Positions 23,546-30,580 of a stretch of 64,000 nucleotides of DNA are shown piece by piece (within the stretch, counting starts at the first letter, position 1; each line of letters starts with the position of its first letter). This DNA is from Telmatospirillum sp. (GTDB lineage Bacteria; Pseudomonadota; Alphaproteobacteria; Rhodospirillales; Magnetospirillaceae), in contig JARLJB010000276.1 of assembly GCA_031291415.1 (NCBI GenBank), forward strand, positions 28,651 through 92,650. Direction: 5' to 3'. Position numbers and translations under genes: made by a program. Below the pieces are notes generated by a model. The model did not search any database. It saw only the letters and a program-made list of their open reading frames with translations, and was not told where the DNA came from.

Positions 23546-24025
23546 ATGGCCGGAAGCGTCAACAAAGTCATTCTCATCGGCAATCTTGGCCGCGATCCGG
23601 AGGTCCGCCACGCTCAGGACGGATCGAAAATCGTCAGTCTCAACATCGCCACGTCGGAGTCCTGGAAGGATCGCGCCAGTGGCGAGCGCCGTGAGAAAAC
23701 CGAATGGCACCGCGTCGTCATTTTCAATGATCGTGTCGCCGATATCGCCGAGCAGTACCTGAAGAAGGGCAGCAAGGTCTACCTCGAAGGAGCCCTTCAG
23801 ACCCGCAAATGGACCGACCAGGCCGGAACTGAAAAATACGTTACCGAGGTCGTCTTAGGTCGATTCAAAGGTGAACTCACCCTCCTTGATGGACGCGCCG
23901 ACGGCAACCGTCCTCCGGCAGCAAACAGTCCCGACGAATATGGAAACCCACACGATCGCGATGACCACGCGGGGAGCGCCGGTACTGACCCTGCACCGGA
24001 ACTCGACGATGAAATCCCTTTCTGA
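23546..24025 (+). CDS. ssb: Single-stranded DNA-binding protein
   Basis: A 159-residue SSB. The OB fold occupies about residues 1-110: MAGSVNKVILIGNLGRDPEV, then EWHRVVIFNDRVADIAEQYL and GSKVYLEGALQTRKW. A Gly/Asp/Pro linker follows, ending in the acidic tip DDEIPF, which recruits replication and repair proteins. It coats phage single strands during replication and could also stabilise cDNA intermediates of the DGR. ATG 23546 follows AGGAGG. Confidence 0.95.
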   Translation: MAGSVNKVILIGNLGRDPEVRHAQDGSKIVSLNIATSESWKDRASGERREKTEWHRVVIFNDRVADIAEQYLKKGSKVYLEGALQTRKWTDQAGTEKYVTEVVLGRFKGELTLLDGRADGNRPPAANSPDEYGNPHDRDDHAGSAGTDPAPELDDEIPF

Positions 24026-24032
24026 GGTCACG

Positions 24033-24443
24033 ATGGAAAAGCATCTGTCCACCCCTGCCAAAGATGCCCCGTGCCCAATGTGCAGCGGTACGGGCTATCA
24101 GCTCGAATGGCCATGCGAGGCATGCGGCGGCAATGGCCAGCCCAAGGCCAAAGCTGGGGAACCCTCCCGGCCCCACGGTAGTAAACGTCAGTCGGATGGC
24201 CTGCCATGGTCAGACTGCAAGGTGGCCTTCGATCTGAATACCGATCCCGATGATTTCTGGACTTGGTACGACGGCGAAGGGCGGCACCTCATGCCCCGAG
24301 GATGGGGGCTGAATGAAACAGACGGAACTGGCGCGCGATATGTGGCGGTGTTCCGCGTCGAGGTCATGCCGAGTGCAGAAGATGGAGCGACGGTAGCCCA
24401 TCTGATCAAGTCATTTGAGGCTCGGGAGAAACAGCATGGCTAA
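24033..24443 (+). CDS. Small zinc-finger protein, DnaJ-type CxxCxGxG
   Basis: A 136-residue protein. Residues about 10-35 contain CPMCSGTGY and CEACGGNG, the CxxCxGxG zinc repeats of DnaJ-like and phage zinc-finger proteins. The second half has DPDDFWTWYDGEGRHLMPRG and is probably globular. ATG 24033 is seven bases behind GAGG and eight bases after the SSB stop. Possibly helps replication proteins; function unknown. Confidence 0.65.
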   Translation: MEKHLSTPAKDAPCPMCSGTGYQLEWPCEACGGNGQPKAKAGEPSRPHGSKRQSDGLPWSDCKVAFDLNTDPDDFWTWYDGEGRHLMPRGWGLNETDGTGARYVAVFRVEVMPSAEDGATVAHLIKSFEAREKQHG

Positions 24444-24708
24444 GAAATTTTCCCGGTTGGACTCTCGCTGCCTGCATTGCGAAATCCTTGATCTGGTCGG
24501 GGATCACATAGCCCTCGGCCTGTCCATCAACGAAGTGATTTTCAAGCAGGTCGAGGCATTATCCAGCGTTCTAGCTGGGGCGGCGCTGGCCATTCGCGAA
24601 GAGATGATGACCGATGCCATCACTCGTATACGCGAGATGACCGCGGAGTCAGCGAACCGGCGCGTCGCCGCTGGTGTCCCCTTCTACGAAGTGAGGCGCC
24701 GGCAATGA
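24436..24708 (+). CDS. Helical phage protein, unknown
   Basis: A 90-residue mostly helical protein (MAKKFSRLDSRCLHCEILDL; later VFKQVEALSSVLAGAALAIR-like helix, then RIREMTAESANRR). It overlaps the previous gene by eight bases and the following gene by four, consistent with tight coupling. No recognised domain. Confidence 0.6.
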   Translation: MAKKFSRLDSRCLHCEILDLVGDHIALGLSINEVIFKQVEALSSVLAGAALAIREEMMTDAITRIREMTAESANRRVAAGVPFYEVRRRQ

Positions 24709-25298
24709 CCGTTCCCCTCCCCGCCATCACCATTTGGCAACCCTATGCGTCCTTGATCGCGACCGGCGCCAAAATCTACGAGACGCGCGACTATCCTCCG
24801 CCGGCCCACCACATTGGCAAGCGCATTGCCATCCATGCAGCGAAGAGCACTGAAGATCTGCGGTTCCTACAGGATTACCTGATCTCCGGCTTACGCGCGG
24901 ACCACCCTGACGCTCAATGCGATGCCATCGTTACCGCGCTGAAGAACGCCGGCTTTTCCAAACTGGTGGACATGCCGCGCGGCGCTGTCGTCTGTACCGC
25001 AGTGCTGGCCGCCGCCTATCGATGCGGGGCTGTCGATAACACAGGCAAGGTTTTCGTCACCCGTTGGCTGCCCGGTAATAGCGATCCTCTTTTCATTCAA
25101 TCCGACCCCTTTGGCAATTACTCGCCGAACCGCTGGGCATGGTTGCTCAAAGACGTTCAACCGCTCGCCGCGCCAGCACCAGCCCGTGGCAAACAGGGCT
25201 GGTGGAGCTGGTCCCCGAACCTTCAATCCGATTCCGCCCTGCTGTCACAGCGGCGGCCATCCGCGCCGGGCGGTTCCCCGGAACTTTTCCTGGAGTGA
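24705..25298 (+). CDS. ASCH-domain protein
   Basis: A 197-residue protein with the ASCH/PUA-like signature at its start: ITIWQPYASLIATGAKIYET followed by RIAIHAAKSTED near residue 40 and later PRGAVVCTAVLAAA and PFGNYSPNRWAWLL. ASCH domains bind RNA or modified nucleotides, and some are nucleases. Phage copies of this QPYASLI type are common in early regions. The last 40 residues are low-complexity and appear extra. It directly precedes the second DGR target. Confidence 0.82.
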   Translation: MTVPLPAITIWQPYASLIATGAKIYETRDYPPPAHHIGKRIAIHAAKSTEDLRFLQDYLISGLRADHPDAQCDAIVTALKNAGFSKLVDMPRGAVVCTAVLAAAYRCGAVDNTGKVFVTRWLPGNSDPLFIQSDPFGNYSPNRWAWLLKDVQPLAAPAPARGKQGWWSWSPNLQSDSALLSQRRPSAPGGSPELFLE

Positions 25299-25307
25299 TT
25301 AAAATAG

Positions 25308-25856
25308 ATGACCCAATCCAATCTCGCCATGAAACGGCCCGAGCCGGTTGTACCGGCATTGGGTGAAGCGTTTGGCGGCGGCATCGTCGGCAACATCACC
25401 CCCTGGGCTGGTGGTCGTCAGGCCATCGTCATCGTTGCCGACAAGACTGCCGGCGGCGACCTGGGTGAATTCGCCTGGGATCCGGACTATGACGATGCGC
25501 CGGGCGCCAAGTCCTTCACCGATGGTCTGGCGAATACCGACGCCATCAACGACGGCCAGCACCCCGCCGCGCAGGCCGCCCGCGCCTATCGCGGCGGTGG
25601 CTTCGATGACTGGCAGTTGCCCGCGCTAGCCGAGCACCTCGGCCTGCTGGCCAATCTCTGCCCGATCTGGACGGAGATGCCGGCCTTCAAGACCGGCGGC
25701 GAGCAGGCCTATGAGGAGGCCCCGTACTGGACCTCTACCCAGTCCCAGTTCTACCAGCTCTACGCCTGGACCCAGCACTTCGGGAGCGGCCTCTCGGACT
25801 ACTGGAGCAAGGGCAACGACTACCGGGTCAGGCCGGTCCGCATTGTCCTGATTTAA
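25308..25856 (+). CDS. DGR target (variable) protein 2, C-type-lectin-like DUF1566 fold
   Basis: A 182-residue paralogue of VP1: GGIVGNITPWAGGRQAIVIV, then GGFDDWQLPALAEHLGLLAN, YWTSTQSQF and the terminal RVRPVR. Diversified codons read Y, L, Y, T, H, L, Y, S, G and N. It has no signal peptide. It is the cis target, with order VP2, hairpin, avd, TR, RT. The ribosome site before 25308 (GGAG, about 13 bases) is weak; an ATG at 25332 (MKRPEP) is an alternative. Ligand unknown; the fold displays the variable residues on one face. Confidence 0.9.
   Translation: MTQSNLAMKRPEPVVPALGEAFGGGIVGNITPWAGGRQAIVIVADKTAGGDLGEFAWDPDYDDAPGAKSFTDGLANTDAINDGQHPAAQAARAYRGGGFDDWQLPALAEHLGLLANLCPIWTEMPAFKTGGEQAYEEAPYWTSTQSQFYQLYAWTQHFGSGLSDYWSKGNDYRVRPVRIVLI
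25743..25842 (+). repeat. DGR variable repeat VR2
   Basis: 100 bases aligned without gaps to the template repeat. There are 11 mismatches, all at template adenines in AAC codons. Compared with VR1, nearly every diversified codon differs, so the two targets were mutagenised independently. The terminal 25 bases are identical in TR, VR1 and VR2. Confidence 0.95.
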
Positions 25857-25870
25857 CCTTTTGACTATTT

Positions 25871-25892
25871 CCCCGCCGCTTCGGCGGCGGGG
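25871..25892 (+). other. Hairpin/cruciform downstream of VR2
   Basis: The same 9-bp stem as behind VR1 (CCCCGCCGC with GCGGCGGGG) around loop TTCG, starting 14 bases after the VP2 stop. Loop sequences differ (TTTC and TTCG) while stems are identical, pointing to selection on structure. Probable DGR target-recognition hairpin. Confidence 0.85.
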
Positions 25893-25916
25893 TGCCGATC
25901 CCAGAGGAGATTCCGA

Positions 25917-26264
25917 ATGGCCCTCGCCACTGACTTGGCGATTTACCACGATGCCTACGAGCTTCTGACGCTGACCACGAAGCTCACCGGGCAATACCAT
26001 CGGAACTTTCGCGATCTTGCGCGGGATATCCGCGCGGAAGCGACGGCCGTCGTAAAGAGCATTTACACGGCCAATTGTACCCGCGACAAGGCTCCGGCGA
26101 TCCAGCGGTTGCGCGAACACCTCGGTACACTGCAGCTGTTCTTCCGCCTGTCGACGGATCTGCGACAGATCTCCCCTGGGCAATTTGGGTCCACGGTGAA
26201 GCTCACCACCGCCGTCAGCAAACAGGCGACTGGTTGGCTCAATTATGCAAAGGCTCGCGCCTGA
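25917..26264 (+). CDS. avd: DGR accessory variability determinant Avd
   Basis: A 115-residue, mostly helical protein matching the Avd/four-helix-bundle family (related in fold to 23S rRNA intervening-sequence proteins): LAIYHDAYELLTLTTKLTG, FRDLARDIRAEATAVVKSI, then LREHLGTLQLFFRLSTDLRQ and a last helix. Avd forms a pentameric basic barrel that binds the RT and template RNA and is required for cDNA synthesis. It starts behind AGAGGAG, 60 bases after VP2. Its stop TGA overlaps an ATG at 26264 that opens a frame continuous with the RT. Confidence 0.9.
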   Translation: MALATDLAIYHDAYELLTLTTKLTGQYHRNFRDLARDIRAEATAVVKSIYTANCTRDKAPAIQRLREHLGTLQLFFRLSTDLRQISPGQFGSTVKLTTAVSKQATGWLNYAKARA

Positions 26265-26441
26265 TGTCCGGCGGTCAAGGCCACCGGGCCTGCGCGCATC
26301 ATATGGTCGAGTTAGCGGCCACTTTGGTCGCTCCAAGCGCCAGCAGGATACGGCGGACTGCTCCCCGCGCGTCCCGGCGCAGTTTGGCCGCCGTCGATGC
26401 CTTGGCGCAATCGGCGGCCCGACGTGTAAACACCCGACATC

Positions 26442-26541
26442 TCCCAGTTCAACCAGAACAACGCCTGGAACCAGAACTTCGGGAGCGGCAACTCGGACAA
26501 CTGGAACAAGAACAACGACTACCGGGTCAGGCCGGTCCGCA
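26442..26541 (+). repeat. DGR template repeat TR
   Basis: The invariant donor copy: 100 bases containing 31 adenines, 20 of them in ten AAC codons (in the VR reading frame). Differences to VR1 and VR2 occur only at those AAC adenines. It lies between avd and RT and ends one base before the RT ATG at 26543. The preceding 177 bases (26265-26441) are non-coding or unknown and probably belong to the template RNA. Confidence 0.95.
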
Positions 26542-26542
26542 C

Positions 26543-27658
26543 ATGAAAGCATCCTTCCGCAGTGAAATCACCGTGGCCCAGGTTTTTGAGGCCTATTACG
26601 ACTGCCGACGCCGCAAGCGCAATACCGCCGCCGCTCAAACGTTCGAGATCGACCTCGAGGCAAACCTGATGCAGCTTTACGAAGAGCTGCAATCAGGTGC
26701 CTGGTCGCCGTCGCCGGCGTCGGTGTTCGCCATCAAATATCCGAAACCTCGGGAAGTTTGGGCTGCACAGTTTCGCGACCGCATCGTCCACCATCTTCTT
26801 TATGCCGAGATCGGCCCGATCTTTGAGCGCGCATTCATTCACGATAGCTGTGCCAGCATCAAAGGCCGTGGCACGCTCTATGCCGCCGATCGGCTGAATG
26901 ACCATTTGCGCAGCGCCACCGAGAACTGGACGCGCAAGACGTTCTATCTGAAGGCGGACATCCGATCCTTCTTCGGGTCGATCCGCCAGGACGCGCTGTT
27001 CACGATCCTCGCACGCCGGGTCCGCGATAACACAATGCTCGATCTCTGTCGCAAGCTGGTCTTCCAGGACATCCGCCGCGATGCGGTGGTGCAGTGTTCC
27101 AGCCGCGATCTTGCCCTGGTGCCACGGCACAAAAGCCTTTTCCACGCACCGGCCGGCGTTGGGCTGCCGATCGGCAATCTGTCATCGCAATTTTTTGCCA
27201 ACGCCTTGCTCGATCCGCTCGACCAGGCGATCAAACGCCGGCTTGGGATGCGCCATTACGTCCGCTATGTCGACGATATGGTGATCATCCACGAATCACC
27301 GGCCGTGTTGTTGGATGCCGCGAACGCCATTCGCGCACACTTGGCCGGCATTGGCATGCAGTTGGCCGAGAGCAAGACCTTCGTTGCGCCCGTCGACCAG
27401 GGCGTCGATTTCGTCGGCCACATCCTTCGACCGCATCGCCGATCCGGTCGGGCGAAGACCCACCGCAATGCCTTGCGTCGCGTCATGGCCGCGCCGATCG
27501 ACGAGGTCGCGGTCTGTTGCAACAGCTATCTCGGACTCTATCGGCATGTTGGCAGTCTCGCCCAGCGAGAGGCGATCTGCCGCGTCGGCGCCATGCGCGG
27601 CCTGCGGTTCGACCAGGCACTTACCAAAGTCATTTGGAAGGAACCAATCCATGGCTGA
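26543..27658 (+). CDS. DGR reverse transcriptase
   Basis: A 371-residue retroelement RT. Visible motifs: FYLKADIRSFFGSI (domain with first catalytic Asp, near residue 135), GLPIGNLSSQFFAN near 207 (the SQ in place of the usual QG is characteristic of DGR RTs), YVRYVDDMVII with the YVDD active site near 241, and the DFVGHILRPH primer-grip-like region. It copies the TR RNA with adenine-specific errors. ATG 26543 lacks a clear ribosome site; the same frame is open back to an ATG at 26264 overlapping the avd stop. Its 3' end overlaps the next gene by eight bases. Confidence 0.95.
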   Translation: MKASFRSEITVAQVFEAYYDCRRRKRNTAAAQTFEIDLEANLMQLYEELQSGAWSPSPASVFAIKYPKPREVWAAQFRDRIVHHLLYAEIGPIFERAFIHDSCASIKGRGTLYAADRLNDHLRSATENWTRKTFYLKADIRSFFGSIRQDALFTILARRVRDNTMLDLCRKLVFQDIRRDAVVQCSSRDLALVPRHKSLFHAPAGVGLPIGNLSSQFFANALLDPLDQAIKRRLGMRHYVRYVDDMVIIHESPAVLLDAANAIRAHLAGIGMQLAESKTFVAPVDQGVDFVGHILRPHRRSGRAKTHRNALRRVMAAPIDEVAVCCNSYLGLYRHVGSLAQREAICRVGAMRGLRFDQALTKVIWKEPIHG

Positions 27659-28859
27659 TGCCACCACAATCGAATGGATGATCGCCGTCGCCAGGTCGCG
27701 CGGGACGCGCCCCGCCGTCTGGAACCCGATCCGCGGCTGCAGGCCGGCGTCGGAAGGTTGCCGGAACTGTTGGGCCGCCACCGTCGCCAACATGCGCCAG
27801 AACAATCCACAGTTGATCGATCAATACCAGGGGCTGACCGCGAAGGCCGCCGACGGCCGCCCGGTATTCAACGGCGCCACACGTCTCATCGAGAAAAACC
27901 TTGATCTGCCGCTGCGCACCAAGAAGCCGACGGTCTATTTCGTTTGCTCAGAAAGCGACCTGTTCGGCGAGGCAGTCGAGGATGAATGGATCGACCAGGT
28001 GTTCGCCGTAGAGGCGCTATGCGAGCAGCACCTTTTCATCCATCTCACCAAGCGGGCGGCACGGATGCGGGCCTACTTTGCCGGCATCCCCGAAATGCCC
28101 GACCAACCGGCCGCGCGCGATGCAATGGTCGAGGGAGCCGCACAGAACATTTATCAGGCTCGCACGGGCGAAGATCCCGCTCTGTGGCTGGTCGTGCATC
28201 TTCCGCTTCCAAATGCATGGTTTGGCGTCTCGGTCGAGGACCAAGCGGCAGCTGACGAGCGGATTCCCGACCTTCTGGAAACTCCCGCGGCACTCCGCTG
28301 GATCAGCGCTGAACCGCTGTTGGGACAGGTCGATCTCATCCGCATCGGCTATGGGGAAGACACCTTCGACGACTGCGGTGGTCACCCGGAAAGCGACCGC
28401 GGAGCCGTGGCAACCGGATGGTGGTGGGACGTCACCACCGGCAATTTCTGGAGTGATAACCGCAACGCTGATGGTTCGCGTGAGGGCCTTGAGCTCATTG
28501 GCCGCTATCCACGCATTGACTGGATCGTAGCCGGCGGCGAGAGCGGACCCCATGCCCGACCCATGCACCCGGATTGGGCGCGATCCCTGCGCGACCAGTG
28601 CGCGGCGACCGACGTCCCGTTCTTCTTCAAGCAATGGGGTGAATATCACCCCAGCGCCGAACACGATCCAGATCCACGTCGTTGCGGCGACACCCCGGAA
28701 GCCATCCACGTCACCGGCGACCGCGAATTCCGGCCAGGCGAGCAATATCGCCTTATAGCATCGAAAGCCCCTGGCTGGGCCGGGATGTGTCGGATCGGCA
28801 AGAAGGCTGCTGGCCATCTTCTCGACAGTAAAGAGCACCTGGAGGTTCCCAATGCCTGA
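27651..28859 (+). CDS. DUF5131 (phage Gp37/Gp68) family protein
   Basis: A 402-residue protein. It begins ADATTIEWMIAVARSRG then WNPIRGCRPASEGCRNCWAA, the NP--GC--S-GC-NC cysteine signature of Gp37/Gp68 proteins, and ends with WIVAGGESGPHARPMHPDWA and FFFKQWGEY, hallmark segments of the family. Function is not known; a Fe-S or radical-SAM-like chemistry has been suggested from the cysteines. It overlaps RT by eight bases, so it is likely cotranslated with the DGR genes. Confidence 0.88.
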   Translation: MADATTIEWMIAVARSRGTRPAVWNPIRGCRPASEGCRNCWAATVANMRQNNPQLIDQYQGLTAKAADGRPVFNGATRLIEKNLDLPLRTKKPTVYFVCSESDLFGEAVEDEWIDQVFAVEALCEQHLFIHLTKRAARMRAYFAGIPEMPDQPAARDAMVEGAAQNIYQARTGEDPALWLVVHLPLPNAWFGVSVEDQAAADERIPDLLETPAALRWISAEPLLGQVDLIRIGYGEDTFDDCGGHPESDRGAVATGWWWDVTTGNFWSDNRNADGSREGLELIGRYPRIDWIVAGGESGPHARPMHPDWARSLRDQCAATDVPFFFKQWGEYHPSAEHDPDPRRCGDTPEAIHVTGDREFRPGEQYRLIASKAPGWAGMCRIGKKAAGHLLDSKEHLEVPNA

Positions 28860-29034
28860 CCTTCGCCGCCTCGACTGGATCCTGGAAAAGGCCGAGCTGG
28901 GCGAAAGCAAGCTATCGGTATGGGAACGCAACTTTGTCGACGATCTCGGCCGCCGCCATGAACGCCAGGGCGGCCTGACGCTATCTGAGCGGCAATGGGA
29001 GATCCCCGAAGCCGTCGCGGAGAAAGCGGCATAA
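28852..29034 (+). CDS. Small helical phage protein
   Basis: A 60-residue protein (MPDLRRLDWILEKAELGESK; SVWERNFVDDLGRRHERQG), helical and charged. ATG overlaps the DUF5131 gene end by eight bases; its TAA overlaps the next ATG (TAATG). Similar short proteins with an L-x-WE--F--DL core occur in phages beside DUF5131. Function unknown. Confidence 0.65.
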   Translation: MPDLRRLDWILEKAELGESKLSVWERNFVDDLGRRHERQGGLTLSERQWEIPEAVAEKAA

Positions 29035-29321
29035 TGCCTAGGCTTCCTGAGAACTGGCCCTCTGCCGCCCTGCCGCGTCTCATGAACCGCGAGATCGCCG
29101 CCGCCTATTGCGGTGTCAGTCCCGGGACCTTCGATGCCCAGGTCGAGGACGGCACCTATCCGGCCCCTCTGCCATCAGACGGCCATCGTAACGTCCTGTG
29201 GGATCGCGAAGAACTTGACGCCGCGATCACCGCGCGCAGACTGAACGCGACGCCCGTCCCCAACGGAAACAAGGGGGCCACGCCGAGCCGCAAGGACTGG
29301 CTGGCCGACTATAGGCAATGA
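29034..29321 (+). CDS. Excisionase / AlpA-like HTH protein
   Basis: A 95-residue protein whose middle reads LMNREIAAAYCGVSPGTFDA then YPAPLPSDGHRNVLWDREEL, the winged-HTH pattern of AlpA/MerR-type excisionases. It overlaps integrase by four bases and is the expected recombination directionality factor, or a regulator of integrase. ATG at 29034 overlaps the upstream stop. Confidence 0.75.
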   Translation: MPRLPENWPSAALPRLMNREIAAAYCGVSPGTFDAQVEDGTYPAPLPSDGHRNVLWDREELDAAITARRLNATPVPNGNKGATPSRKDWLADYRQ

Positions 29322-30415
29322 TTATCCGGCTCAAAGGCATCAACAAGGTTCGCGGCCGAGACGGTAAAATCCGGTGCTACGACCGCATTACCGGCCTGCC
29401 TATTCAGGCGGAATACGGCACAGACGCTTTCGTGCAGGAAGTGCTGGCGGCACGGAAAAAATTCGACGAAGAGAAAGCCGAAAAGGCAAAGGTTCCCAAC
29501 ACGTGGGGTTGGCTAGTCGTCTATTACAAGTCTACCTCGAAGTGGAGCAACCTCGGCAAGCGGACCAAGGAGGACTATCAGGATGTCCTCAACTATATGG
29601 CCAATCTCGACAAGATGCCGCTCGCCGAGATGCAGCCGGAATGGGTCGCAGAGTTCGTTGAACTGACCTACGGAAAGCGAAAACGTCGCTTCGCCAACTA
29701 TGTCCTGGCAGTGATCAGCCGCATCTGGAACGTCGGCCGCGCCGCAGGCAAATGTCCGCACCCCAACCCCACCGACAGGGAACATAAGATTTCCAAGCCA
29801 CGCGGCGAGCCAAAGAGGAACCGCGCCTGGAAGGCCGACGAGGTTGCCTCCTATTTCGGCGTGGCAAGCCGGCAATTGACGATCGCCGCCGCCCTGGCAC
29901 TGATGGCCGGCTGGCGCGAGGGAGACGTGTGCGTTTTGCCTCGCCGCTCCTATGACGGCGAATCGATCATGGGCCGACAGGGTAAGACGGACAATCTGGT
30001 CTGGATCAAGGCCATGGCCATGCTGCGCGCGATCATTGACGCGGAAATAAAGCGGCTTCCGCGTCTTCCCGACGCCCCGCTGGTGATCAATGCCAGGGGT
30101 TCCGGATTTACGGAGAGCGGACTGCGAGCTTCTTTCTTCAAGGTCATCCGCAAACTGGAACAGGAAGGCAAGGTTCAGCCCGGTCTGACGTTCCACGGAC
30201 TTCGCACCACCCTGGCGACCTGGATCGCGGATGCCGGCGGCGACACGCGCGACATTGCCGCAGCGCTCGGCCATGCCACCGAAGCGATGGCGATTTATTA
30301 CGCACGGGAGGCCGATCAGAAGCGCCGAGCGGCCTATGCGATCGACCTGGTGGAACAGTCGGCGAACGAAATTTTGCAAAACATCCGGACCGATTTTGCA
30401 AAACAGTCAGGATAG
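29318..30415 (+). CDS. int: Tyrosine-type integrase
   Basis: A 365-residue site-specific recombinase. Residues 1-60 are an arm-binding-like region, a SAM-like core-binding domain spans about 60-150, and the catalytic domain follows with Arg in GWREGD (about 198), HGLRTT (His/Arg, about 291), GHATEA (His, about 317) and the nucleophilic Tyr in IYYAREA (about 327). It lies at the right end of the prophage, 47 bases from tRNA-Met, and presumably recombines attP with the tRNA 3' end. Confidence 0.95.
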   Translation: MIIRLKGINKVRGRDGKIRCYDRITGLPIQAEYGTDAFVQEVLAARKKFDEEKAEKAKVPNTWGWLVVYYKSTSKWSNLGKRTKEDYQDVLNYMANLDKMPLAEMQPEWVAEFVELTYGKRKRRFANYVLAVISRIWNVGRAAGKCPHPNPTDREHKISKPRGEPKRNRAWKADEVASYFGVASRQLTIAAALALMAGWREGDVCVLPRRSYDGESIMGRQGKTDNLVWIKAMAMLRAIIDAEIKRLPRLPDAPLVINARGSGFTESGLRASFFKVIRKLEQEGKVQPGLTFHGLRTTLATWIADAGGDTRDIAAALGHATEAMAIYYAREADQKRRAAYAIDLVEQSANEILQNIRTDFAKQSG

Positions 30416-30426
30416 CTGACATATTA

Positions 30427-30458
30427 AAGGCCCTGAAATCGAATGATTTCAGGGCCTT
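30427..30458. terminator. Perfect 14-bp hairpin between int and tRNA-Met
   Basis: Arms 30427-30440 and 30445-30458 with loop GAAT, perfectly complementary. On the minus strand it follows the tRNA 3' end by three bases and is continued by TTAATAT, so it fits as the tRNA terminator; it also ends the rightward integrase transcript. It falls at or beside the expected attR junction. Confidence 0.75.
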
Positions 30459-30461
30459 AGA

Positions 30462-30538
30462 TGGTAGCGGAGGAGGGACTTGAACCCCCGACACGCGGAT
30501 TATGATTCCGCTGCTCTAACCAGCTGAGCTACTCCGCC
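30462..30538 (-). tRNA. tRNA-Met (CAT anticodon), prophage attachment gene
   Basis: 77 bases, reverse strand. The acceptor stem GGCGGAG pairs with CTCCGCT-type end. D-loop AGCTCAGCTGGTTAGAGC, anticodon stem GCGGA/TCCGC around ATCATAA (anticodon CAT), T-loop GGTTCAAGTCC and encoded CCA at 30462-30464. The body resembles alphaproteobacterial elongator tRNA-Met. Initiator type is less likely because the first base pair is matched. Its 3' end points into the prophage. Confidence 0.93.
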
Positions 30539-30580
30539 AAAAGCTTGGAAGGCGGTTTTTATCGGCTTGGCTTGCCGAAG

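Larger units (their letters stand above)
1..30461. mobile_element. Prophage, right-hand part (left end outside window)
   Basis: Continuous phage gene content runs from the left edge to a tyrosine integrase that ends 47 bases before a tRNA-Met gene. The order is leftward head/packaging genes, a leftward replication operon, a regulatory region with repeated operators, then a rightward early operon ending in excisionase-like and integrase genes. Everything right of the tRNA is housekeeping. The tRNA 3' end faces the prophage, as expected for integration into a tRNA 3' end. Tail, lysis and the left attachment site must lie to the left of base 1. The exact right boundary (attR) cannot be fixed without the other att site. 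Confidence 0.93.

Noticed and set aside
25626..26552. 308-codon minus-strand frame spanning VR2, avd and TR
   Set aside because: It is antisense to all DGR parts; its apparent internal repeats come only from the VR/TR similarity.
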